The notes under the pieces: generated by a model
Seen by the model: the letters and a program-made list of their open reading frames with translations, nothing else
The model's database searches: none
Told to the model about the DNA's origin: nothing
Part shown: positions 1-8,350 of the stretch, piece by piece
Position numbering within the stretch: position 1 is the stretch's first letter
Layout: every line of letters begins with the position of its first letter
Position numbers and translations under genes: made by a program
From: an uncultured Rubrobacteraceae bacterium
GTDB lineage: Bacteria; Actinomycetota; Rubrobacteria; Rubrobacterales; Rubrobacteraceae
Length of the DNA stretch: 33,846 nucleotides
Direction: 5' to 3'
Assembly: GCA_902806105.1 (NCBI GenBank)
Contig: CADCVI010000109.1
Span: 1 to 33,846, forward strand

Positions 1-413
1 ACGCACTCCATGCTCACGGCGGCCTCCAGGACCCTGGGGGCCTTCACCACCTCGCACGGCGCCGCGGTCAGGCCCGCCGCCTCGAACTCGTCGGCGCCCG
101 GCGGGTGCTCCTTGGCCGACTCGTGCATCGCATCCGAGAGCGGGAGGGAGACGACGTTGACCACGAACTCCCCCGTCTCCTCGACGTTGCGCAGGGTGTC
201 CTTCGGCATCGGCTCGCCGTCGAGGCGCTCGCCCACGCTGATGCACAGCGTCGGGGGGTTGCGAGACGCGACGGTGAAGAAGCTGTAGGGGGCGAGGTTC
301 GCCACCCCCTCGGGGCTTACCGTCGAGGCCCACGCTATGGGGCGCGGCACGACCGAGCCTATAAGCAGTTTGTAGACGCTGGTAGGGTCCAGCTTCGACG
401 GGTCGATGATCAA
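1..413 (-). CDS. Flavin reductase-like domain protein (3' end outside window)
   Basis: The visible N-terminal ~137 residues match the FMN-binding split-barrel flavin reductase-like family (DIM6/NTAB type). The typical opening is present: a DPSKL...Y.LL.GSVVPRPIAW segment, then NLAPYSFF and NPPTLCISVG, then a K-DTLRN..E..EFVVN block. Members bind FMN and reduce flavin with NAD(P)H or act as flavoprotein oxidoreductases; the substrate cannot be told here. The start is decided by the ribosome site: GGAGG at 421-425 lies 7 nt before a TTG at 413, whereas the in-frame ATG at 434 has no good site. The gene follows the XRE-cupin regulator on the same strand by 58 nt and is probably co-transcribed with it. 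The stop codon lies beyond base 1. Confidence 0.8.
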   Translation of the reverse strand, partial: MIIDPSKLDPTSVYKLLIGSVVPRPIAWASTVSPEGVANLAPYSFFTVASRNPPTLCISVGERLDGEPMPKDTLRNVEETGEFVVNVVSLPLSDAMHESAKEHPPGADEFEAAGLTAAPCEVVKAPRVLEAAVSMEC

Positions 414-471
414 GGTTCGCCCTCCCGGCTCCATTTAACGGTCCCGGAATTCTACGGCCGGGTGAAACTCG

Positions 472-1071
472 CTACAGGTAACTCTTGAGCAACAGGTATG
501 GCACGGCGCACGCGACCAGGATGACCTCGGCGTCCTGGCCGTCGAGCGCCCTGAGCTTGTGCGGGTTATCGGCGTCGAAGTGGGCCGCGTCGCCGGGGCC
601 GAGCACTATCTCCTCCTCCAGAAGCTCCAGGCAGAGCCGGCCGGAGAGGACGTACAGCCACTGCTCCCCCTCGTGCTGGTAGAGCGTCTCCCCAGCCCGC
701 TCGGCCGGAACCAGGATCCTCAACGGCCTGAGGTTGAAGGTCATGTTGCCCTTCGAGAGCTTGGAGTAGAGCAACCCGTTGCCCCGCTGCACCGGACGGT
801 CCTCGGACCGCACCACGACAGAGCTCGGTGCCTCCGGCTCCGGCTCGAAGAGCGCCGAGAAAGAGATACCGTACGCCCGGGCCACCCCGAACAGGGCGGT
901 CAGCGACGGCTGGCGCTCCCCGCTCTCCAGCCTCGACAGGTACGCCTTCGAGAGCCCGGTCCGCTCCGCAAGGTCCTCCAGCCTCCAGCCACGCTCCCGC
1001 CTCATGCTCCTGAGCCGGGAGCCGACCATCCCAAGGTCCGTGCCCAGGCCGTCCTTTAGTTCACCGTCCAT
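472..1071 (-). CDS. XRE-family transcriptional regulator with C-terminal cupin domain
   Basis: About 199 residues. An XRE/Cro helix-turn-helix occupies roughly residues 15-70 (LRSMRRERGW, then LAERTGLSKAYLSRLESGERQPS). A cupin_2 barrel follows at about 110-190 (HEGEQWLYVLSGRL, then LGPGDAAHFDADNPHKL). This architecture is typical of regulators whose cupin senses a small ligand, as in PuuR-like proteins; the ligand here is unknown. The start could be ATG 1071 or GTG 1077; neither has a strong ribosome site. It is divergent from the manganese catalase, and the two share a promoter region with palindromes that could be the regulator's operator. The downstream neighbour is the flavin reductase-like gene, so this may be a small redox-related unit; that is inference. 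Confidence 0.9.
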   Translation of the reverse strand: MDGELKDGLGTDLGMVGSRLRSMRRERGWRLEDLAERTGLSKAYLSRLESGERQPSLTALFGVARAYGISFSALFEPEPEAPSSVVVRSEDRPVQRGNGLLYSKLSKGNMTFNLRPLRILVPAERAGETLYQHEGEQWLYVLSGRLCLELLEEEIVLGPGDAAHFDADNPHKLRALDGQDAEVILVACAVPYLLLKSYL

Positions 1072-1129
1072 CTCCACAGTCTACCGCCGGAGGAGCAGTA
1101 GGGTAAGGCTGCTCTCTGGCAACAAAATG

Positions 1130-1205
1130 TGCCTTTTAGGCAAATTACCAGCTTTCAAATTAGTTCGTTTTGCCTGTTTGACAAACCATCGTCCCGGGGT
1201 AAGGT
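1130..1205. promoter_or_regulatory. Divergent promoter region with shared palindromic -35 and candidate operator
   Basis: The palindrome GTTTGACAAAC (1176-1186) supplies a -35 on both strands. On plus, TTGACA (1178-1183) is followed after 16 nt by TAAGGT (1200-1205), facing the catalase. On minus, TTGTCA (1184-1179) is followed after 16 nt by TAATTT (1162-1157), facing the XRE gene. A second palindrome TGCCT-TTT-AGGCA (1130-1142) and an inverted half-site TTTTGCCT (1168-1175) flank the minus-strand -10. These are visible in the sequence; binding by the XRE-cupin protein is inference. The catalase leader would be about 110 nt. Confidence 0.5.
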
Positions 1206-1320
1206 CAGGTACGTGGGCACACCGGTGTAAAAAGCTCACGGAGGCTCCCGCAGATGGGGGCTCTTGTGGTTGCGGTCCGGTTGTGGCGCCGATGGTCAAG
1301 GAACGGCGAGAAAGGGATTT

Positions 1321-2199
1321 ATGTTTCTACGCATAGACAAGTTGCAGATAGAGCTTCCCAGGCCGGCTCAGGCCGACCCGGCGTCGGCCGGCATCGTGCA
1401 GGAGCTTCTGGGCGGCAAGTTCGGTGAGATGTCGACGCTGATGAACTACACGTACCAGTCGTTCAACATGCGCGGCAAGAGCAAGGTCCGGCCCTACTAC
1501 GACCTGATCGCGAACATCGCGGCGGAGGAGCTCGGGCACATCGAGCTCGTCGCCAACACCGTCAACCTCCTGCTCGACCAGACGGAGGCTTCTACCGACG
1601 GCGTCGCGCCGCCCCTGAACTTCAGCGGCATGACCGGCAACCCCGACCACTTCCTCAACTTCGGTCTCGGTGCCATTCCGGGCGGGGCGGCGGGCAAGGC
1701 GTGGACCGGCGAGAACGTCTTCAACTCCGGCAACCTCAAGCTGGACCTGTTGCACAACTTCTTCCTGGAGTCCGGGGCCAGGATGGGCAAGATCCGGGTC
1801 TACGAGGCGACCCAGAACCCGGTTGCGCGCGAGATGGTCGGCTACCTCATCGTTCGCGGCGGGGTGCATCAGGAGGCCTACGCCAAGGCGCTCAGCGACC
1901 TTTCTGGCGTGGACATCACCAAGCTGTTGCCGGTGCCGGAGATCCGCAGCGAGAACTTCCCGGATGCCAAGAAGTACATGGACAAGGGCTTCCACCGCAT
2001 CCTGTACAGGTTCAGCCCGGACGACTACAAGGAGATCGGGCAGATCTGGAACGGCCTGCAGGTCGATACCGGCGAGCCCCGCGAGGTCCAGGACGGTCCG
2101 CCCGAGGGCGGCGCGGTACCGGACCTCAACCCGGCCCCGCCGCTGTTCGCCCCCGGCGTCAACGCCGAGGACATCGCCGAGATCGCCAAGCGGCTTTAA
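1321..2199 (+). CDS. Manganese (non-haem) catalase
   Basis: 292 residues, close to the 302 of the Thermus enzyme. It disproportionates hydrogen peroxide at a dimanganese centre inside a four-helix bundle in the cytoplasm. All expected metal ligands are visible: E36, E70 and H73 (AEELGHIE), E150 (FFLESGARMGK) and H183 (GGVHQEAY). The start at ATG 1321 gives the family N-terminus MFLRIDKLQIE; the upstream in-frame extension from 1264 does not look like the family. A GAAAGGGA site lies 3-4 nt upstream of the start. The gene has a long leader and its own promoter divergent from the XRE-cupin regulator, and it ends in a strong intrinsic terminator, so it is probably monocistronic. Peroxide defence through manganese fits the Mn-uptake locus at the right end of the window. 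Confidence 0.97.
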   Translation: MFLRIDKLQIELPRPAQADPASAGIVQELLGGKFGEMSTLMNYTYQSFNMRGKSKVRPYYDLIANIAAEELGHIELVANTVNLLLDQTEASTDGVAPPLNFSGMTGNPDHFLNFGLGAIPGGAAGKAWTGENVFNSGNLKLDLLHNFFLESGARMGKIRVYEATQNPVAREMVGYLIVRGGVHQEAYAKALSDLSGVDITKLLPVPEIRSENFPDAKKYMDKGFHRILYRFSPDDYKEIGQIWNGLQVDTGEPREVQDGPPEGGAVPDLNPAPPLFAPGVNAEDIAEIAKRL

Positions 2200-2232
2200 C
2201 CGAAGAGAAGTAGACCCTTCGGGGTGATCGAG

Positions 2233-2261
2233 GGGCCGGTGCCTTCGGGCATCGGTCCTTT
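2233..2261 (+). terminator. Intrinsic terminator of manganese catalase
   Basis: An 11-bp stem (2233-2243 with 2248-2258, including two G-U pairs) closes a TTCG tetraloop and is followed by TTTC. It lies 33 nt after the catalase stop and just before the stop of the convergent CBS gene. The reverse strand has no T-run, so it should act mainly on the plus strand. Confidence 0.8.
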
Positions 2262-2270
2262 CGCGTGCTT

Positions 2271-2759
2271 CTAGCCCTCGTCGAGGCCCAGGATGGCGGC
2301 GTAGAGGTCGAGGCGGTTCACGATGCCGACCACCCGCCCGTTCTCGGTGACGACGACGGACGAGACGCCGTCGTGGACCATCTTGTGCGCGGCGACGACC
2401 TCGCTCTTGCCGACGTCGAGCTGGGAGACATCCCGCGTCATGACCTCGCTTACGGGCCGGTCGGCCGATTCGGTGAAGTAATGTATCCACGAGTCCCCGC
2501 CCTCGCCGATAAAAGAAACATCCTCCATCGTCGAGAGGTACTTCGGGAGCGCTGAGGCTAGAAGGTGGCCGTCGGTCACGAAACCGGCGAGGGTCCCGTC
2601 GCTCTCGACGACCGGAACGCCAGGGACGCTGTTCTTCAGCAGAACCCCGAGGGCCTCACGCTCGGTCGCGTCGGGGGCGATGGTCACCGCCGGTTGCATG
2701 ATCTTCCTCAACCTCAGGTCTCTTTTGCTACCCTGGCCGGGCGAATCTTCCGTACCCAC
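2271..2759 (-). CDS. CBS-domain pair protein
   Basis: 162 residues consisting almost entirely of a Bateman module. The first CBS motif spans about 17-77 (LRKIMQPAVTIAPDATEREAL, then GVPVVESDGTLAGFVTDG). The second spans about 100-158 (VSEVMTRDV, then GVSSVVVTENGRVVGIVNRLDL). CBS pairs usually bind adenine nucleotides and regulate a partner; stand-alone members have no assigned reaction. The start is GTG 2759, set by a strong GGAGGAGG site about 7 nt upstream. It diverges from the ion transporter that begins at 2832, across less than 75 nt. A regulatory link between the two is plausible but unproven. Confidence 0.88.
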   Translation of the reverse strand: MGTEDSPGQGSKRDLRLRKIMQPAVTIAPDATEREALGVLLKNSVPGVPVVESDGTLAGFVTDGHLLASALPKYLSTMEDVSFIGEGGDSWIHYFTESADRPVSEVMTRDVSQLDVGKSEVVAAHKMVHDGVSSVVVTENGRVVGIVNRLDLYAAILGLDEG

Positions 2760-2782
2760 GAAAACCTCCTCCGATGAACGGA

Positions 2783-2788
2783 TAGAAT
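2783..2788 (+). promoter_or_regulatory. Candidate -10 box for the ion transporter
   Basis: TAGAAT lies in a short A/T-rich island between the divergent CBS and transporter genes. No clear -35 accompanies it, so this is tentative. Confidence 0.3.
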
Positions 2789-2831
2789 TATATCTTCAAG
2801 GGCTTTCGTGGGTATGGAGGGAGTGGTACGC

Positions 2832-4109
2832 GTGGAGGCGATCTTCGCCGTAGCGTTGTTCGTCGTGGTGCTGGTGATCGTCGGCACCGAGGTAGTCAAC
2901 CGCACCGTCGCGGCACTCCTGGGAGCGGCGGTAGTTATCTCGTTCGGGATCGTGGAGCAGAGCGAGGCGGCGACAGAGTTTATCGACTGGAACACCATTG
3001 GGCTGCTCGCCGGCATGATGGTCATTGTCTCGGTTCTGGACAAGACCGGCCTCTTCGAGTACCTCGCGATAAAGAGCGCCCGCTGGGGGAAGGCGAAGCC
3101 GGGGCGCATCCTCATCCTTCTGGCCGTCGTCACGGCGGTCCTCTCGGCCTTTCTGGACAACGTGACTACGATCATCCTCATGGTTCCGGTGACGTTCCTC
3201 ATCGCCGACGCCCTGGGCGTCTCGCCGCTCCCTTTCCTGCTCACGCAGGTTCTGGCCTCGAACATAGGCGGGGCCGCTACCCTCATTGGAGACCCGCCGA
3301 ACATCCTCATAGGGAGCGCCGCCGGGCTCTCCTTCGCCGACTTCGTCATCAACCTCGCCCCGGTCGTGATCCTGACCCTGCCCTTCGTCCTCGCCTACCT
3401 CTACCTCGTATTCAGGCGGGAGCTGAAAGCTAGCGATACCGCCGAGGAGACGATCATGGGGCTCGACGCCCGCGGCGCCATCCGGGACCCCGTGCTGCTC
3501 AGGAAGTGCCTCATCGTGCTCGGGGTCGTGATCCTCGCGTTCTTCCTGCACGGCGCTCTGCACCTCGAAGCGGCGACCATCGCCCTCTTCGGCGCCGCCG
3601 TGCTCCTGCTCTACGCTCGCTCCAACGTCGAGGAGGTGCTGCGCGAGGTCGAGTGGCCTACCCTGTTTTTCTTCGTGGGGCTGTTCGTGCTCGTCGGTGG
3701 CCTGGAGGCGACGGGCGTCGTGGGCGGTATCGCCGGGCTCCTCACGGCCTTCGACGCGACGAGCGCCGTCGCCGCGGTCGTTATCATCTGGGGGAGCGCC
3801 CTGGCCTCCGGGGTCATAGACAACATCCCGTTCACGGCGACCATGATCCCGGTCCTCCAGGAGCTCGGCGAGAGCGAGAACCTCACGGAGGCCCAGCTAC
3901 GCCCGCTGTGGTGGTCGCTGGCCCTCGGCGCGGACTTCGGCGGGAACGCGACGCTCATCGGGGCCTCCGCGAACGTCGTGGCGGCCGGGATGTCGGAGCG
4001 AGCCGGCCAGAGGATAACCTTCGTCAAATTCATGATCTACGGTATCCCGGTAACCCTGATCTCCCTCGTGATAGCAACCGGCTACGTGCTGCTCAGGTAT
4101 TACATGTAA
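2832..4109 (+). CDS. ArsB/NhaD-type (ion transporter superfamily) permease, paralogue A
   Basis: About 425 residues, highly hydrophobic, with some 11-12 predicted membrane spans. The signature blocks of the ArsB/NhaD/SLC13 superfamily occur in both halves, as expected for an inverted repeat. The N-half has SAFLDNVTT and then SNIGGAATLIGDPPN; the C-half has DNIPFTATMIP and then GGNATLIGASANVV. Members export arsenite, exchange Na+/H+ or move dicarboxylates; motifs alone do not decide the substrate. There is no arsR, arsA or arsC nearby. The start is uncertain: GTG 2832 has GGAGGG 10 nt upstream, while ATG 2814 and GTG 2808 are alternatives. It is convergent with a close paralogue at 4122-5408, with only 12 nt between their stops. 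Confidence 0.85.
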   Translation: MEAIFAVALFVVVLVIVGTEVVNRTVAALLGAAVVISFGIVEQSEAATEFIDWNTIGLLAGMMVIVSVLDKTGLFEYLAIKSARWGKAKPGRILILLAVVTAVLSAFLDNVTTIILMVPVTFLIADALGVSPLPFLLTQVLASNIGGAATLIGDPPNILIGSAAGLSFADFVINLAPVVILTLPFVLAYLYLVFRRELKASDTAEETIMGLDARGAIRDPVLLRKCLIVLGVVILAFFLHGALHLEAATIALFGAAVLLLYARSNVEEVLREVEWPTLFFFVGLFVLVGGLEATGVVGGIAGLLTAFDATSAVAAVVIIWGSALASGVIDNIPFTATMIPVLQELGESENLTEAQLRPLWWSLALGADFGGNATLIGASANVVAAGMSERAGQRITFVKFMIYGIPVTLISLVIATGYVLLRYYM

Positions 4110-4121
4110 CCGCCCCGGAGC

Positions 4122-5408
4122 CTAGACTAGAAACAACAGGACGTAGGCCGTGCTGATGGCTATCGCGATCACGGTCAGGGGCAGACCGGCGAGCATGAAG
4201 CGGACAAAGGAGATCTTGAGCCCGTGACGCTCGGCCATCCCGGCGACGACGAGGTTGGCGCTCGCCCCGATGAGCGTCGCGTTCCCGCCGAGGCAGGCGC
4301 CGAGGGAGAGCGACCACCACAGGGTCGCGAGGGTGGAGGCATCGTAGCCGCGCGCCTCGCCGATACCCTCGACGACCGGGATCATGGTCGCCGTGAACGG
4401 GATGTTGTCCACCACCGCCGAGGCGACCGCGCTCCCCCACAGGATCGTGACGGCGGTGACCCCGAGGGAATCCGACGCGGAGCCGAGGTAGTCGGCGACG
4501 GCGCCGATGATGCCTACCGACTCCAGGGCCCCGACCATCACGAAGAGGCCGACAAAGAACAGGATCGTGGGCCACTCCACGTCGCCCAAAGACTTTTCGA
4601 CGTCGGAGCGGCACACGATCATGGCGAGCGCGGCCCCGGCGAGGGCGACGACCGCGGGGTTGAGCCCGGTCAGGTCTTGCATGAAGAAGCCGAGCACGGT
4701 AGCCGCCATGACACCGCCGGCCCGGAGGAGTAGGCCACGGTCCTGGATGGAGGATGCGGGGTCGAGCGCGAGGATGCTGCGCCGGTTCTCCTCCGAGGGT
4801 CGCATCTTCCGCCCCCACGCGAGCCACAGGATGGCGAGCGTCACTACCAGCACGACCACAACCGGCGGCCCCAGGTTGACGATAAACGAGTTGAACGAGA
4901 GGCCGGTCGCCGTCCCGATAATGATGTTCGGCGGGTCCCCGACGAGCGTCGCCGTCCCTCCGATGTTGGAGGCGATGACCTCGAGGAGCAGGAACGGCAC
5001 AGGGTCCTCGTCGAGGATGTCGGCGATAAGCAGGGTCATCGGGAACATGAGGAGGACGGTCGTGACGTTGTCCAGAAACGCCGAGAGCACGGCAGTGACC
5101 ACCCCGAGGTAGACCAGGATGCGGCCCGGTCGCCCGTCCGCGAGCTGGGCGGTCCTTATGGCGAGGTAGCTGAAGAGCCCGGTCTCCCTCAGGATGCCCA
5201 CCAGGATCATCATCCCGATCAGGAGCCCCAGCGTCTCCCAGTTGACGGCCTCTATCGCCTCTTCCTGCCCGATTGCCCCGGCCACGACCACGAGCACGGC
5301 CCCCATGAGGGCGGCGGGGGTCCGGTGGACCTTCTCCGCCGCGAAGAGCGCGAGCACCGCCACGAAGACCAGGGCGGCGAAGATCGCGAGCAGCGTACCC
5401 TCAGCCAC
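4122..5408 (-). CDS. ArsB/NhaD-type (ion transporter superfamily) permease, paralogue B
   Basis: 428 residues; clearly a paralogue of the product of 2832-4109, collinear along its whole length. Shared blocks include RTPAALMGA, GLLIGMMILV, SAFLDNVTTVLLMFP, NIGGTATLVGDPPNI, DNIPFTATMIPV and WWSLSLGACLGGNATLIG. The same twofold motif pattern supports the inverted-repeat fold. The start is GTG 5408; its ribosome site is weak. Substrate is unknown: arsenite, Na+/H+ or organic anion are all possible. Adjacent paired ArsB-like genes occur in other actinobacteria (from memory, Rv2684/Rv2685 in M. tuberculosis), but here the pair is tail to tail. It follows pckA on the same strand after 161 nt. Confidence 0.85.
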   Translation of the reverse strand: MAEGTLLAIFAALVFVAVLALFAAEKVHRTPAALMGAVLVVVAGAIGQEEAIEAVNWETLGLLIGMMILVGILRETGLFSYLAIRTAQLADGRPGRILVYLGVVTAVLSAFLDNVTTVLLMFPMTLLIADILDEDPVPFLLLEVIASNIGGTATLVGDPPNIIIGTATGLSFNSFIVNLGPPVVVVLVVTLAILWLAWGRKMRPSEENRRSILALDPASSIQDRGLLLRAGGVMAATVLGFFMQDLTGLNPAVVALAGAALAMIVCRSDVEKSLGDVEWPTILFFVGLFVMVGALESVGIIGAVADYLGSASDSLGVTAVTILWGSAVASAVVDNIPFTATMIPVVEGIGEARGYDASTLATLWWSLSLGACLGGNATLIGASANLVVAGMAERHGLKISFVRFMLAGLPLTVIAIAISTAYVLLFLV

Positions 5409-5478
5409 CGATCACACTCGCGGCGGTAACGCGAGGCCATGCCGGACCCGAGGCCGGAGTACCGAATTCCCCCTTCCC

Positions 5479-5499
5479 GCGCCCCCCGCAAAGGGGCGC
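5479..5499 (-). terminator. GC-rich hairpin after pckA, possible terminator
   Basis: A 7-bp perfect stem (GCGCCCC, 5479-5485, with GGGGCGC, 5493-5499) lies between pckA and the downstream permease. No T-run follows on either strand, so termination is not assured. Confidence 0.3.
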
Positions 5500-5569
5500 C
5501 GCCCGGGCCTGGAGCTCCCGGACGGCCGAAAGTGGAGGGGGTTCAAGCGATGCGGGGGGGGTCCCGGAC

Positions 5570-7168
<1,599 letters not shown>

Positions 7169-7435
7169 TTCCTCAGATCCCTTTCGCCCAGCTGAACCCC
7201 AGTGCGGCGTACCCAGGTACGTCTCCGCGTCGCCGTCCAGTCTAACAAACCAGCACATACCTGCGCCCGGCACCGCGCCGGACGGGGTTCCGACGGTACT
7301 CTCCGGCGCAGCGGTCCAACTCGTCGAACGGATGCGCGGCACCGGAGATTACGGCCCGGTGTACTTGCCCGAGCGATGGGCCGACGCACGCCGAGCGGCT
7401 CCTCGCCGATGGATGGCTAGAAAGACCGGGACGAG

Positions 7436-8200
7436 TTAGGGCAAGCCCTCCTCGATCGGCAACACGATCCCTTCCGTCAGCACGAACTCGGGCGGGGACG
7501 CGACAAACCAGGCAATAAAGTCCGCGACCCGCTCTGGCGCGAGGACCTGGGTCGCCGGAGCCTCGTTCGGCTCGCTCCGGCGGCGCTCCTCGGGCGAGAA
7601 GGCACCCCAGTTGGTCGCCATGGCGCCAGGATACAGCACGATCGCCCGGATGCCGTGCGTCTTTCCCTCGTCGGCCAGCGCCTCGGTCAGGCCCGTGAGG
7701 CCGAACTTCGAGGCGCAGTAGGCCGAGGCGTTCGCCCAGCCTTTCTTTCCCGCTACAGAGGAGACGTTCACGATCGTACCGCCGCCCGCCCGGCGCATGT
7801 GCGGGAAGACGGCCTTCGAGAGCAGGAACGGCGCCCTCAGGTTCACGGAGAGCGTCCGATCCCAACCCTCCACGTCGAGCTCCTCCACCGTGCCGGGCAC
7901 GTCGGTGCCGGCGGCGTTGACCAGAACGTCTATGCGCCCGAAAGCCTCGACGGTTCTCCCGACCGCCCGTGCCGCCCCATCCGCCTCGGCCAGATCCGTG
8001 GGCAAGGCCAACGCCCGGCCCTGGGTCCCCGCGGCCTCCTCCCTGGCGCTTTCGAGTTCCTCGGCGCTCCTCGCCACCAGCGCGACGTTAGCGCCGGCCC
8101 GGGCGAGGGCGATCGCCGTGGCCCTCCCCAACCCGCTGCTGGCCCCCGTGACCAGCGCCGTCCTGCCCTCCAACGCACGATCTCCGACTGTCTCGCTCAT
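7436..8200 (-). CDS. Short-chain dehydrogenase/reductase (SDR)
   Basis: 254 residues, a classical SDR. The NAD(P)-binding motif TGASSGLG is at 18-25, NAAG at 95-98, the catalytic Ser near 148, and YCASK with Y161 and K165. The substrate is unknown. The start is ATG 8200, with GGGAGGAG about 10 nt upstream; the upstream in-frame extension to 8248 is not needed. It is a paralogue of the SDR at 19628-20356: both carry the unusual KKGW-NA-AY segment before the active-site Tyr. It lies 151 nt downstream of the PASTA kinase on the same strand. That gap contains an imperfect hairpin (about 8270-8300) without a T-run. Confidence 0.9.
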   Translation of the reverse strand: MSETVGDRALEGRTALVTGASSGLGRATAIALARAGANVALVARSAEELESAREEAAGTQGRALALPTDLAEADGAARAVGRTVEAFGRIDVLVNAAGTDVPGTVEELDVEGWDRTLSVNLRAPFLLSKAVFPHMRRAGGGTIVNVSSVAGKKGWANASAYCASKFGLTGLTEALADEGKTHGIRAIVLYPGAMATNWGAFSPEERRRSEPNEAPATQVLAPERVADFIAWFVASPPEFVLTEGIVLPIEEGLP

Positions 8201-8350
8201 ACCCCGGGTTCTCCTCCCTCCGGCAACTTCGACACCGAAGCATGCCACGTATGCGAACAGGAGATGAGCCGGTAGCTTCGGCGATGAGTCGAACTACCGC
8301 CAGCGTTGCTCCGGCCATGCGTCGCGGATTTTACGGCGAGGTTCGCGGGC

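Noticed and set aside
1327..2490. Long minus-strand open frame opposite the Mn catalase
   Set aside because: Arg/Val/Asp-rich composition of an antisense shadow in GC-rich DNA; the plus strand encodes a complete, well-recognised enzyme.
8201..8350. A tRNA-like GTTCGACTC loop in the gap between SDR and kinase
   Set aside because: The flanking bases do not form a T-arm and no acceptor or anticodon arm can be built.
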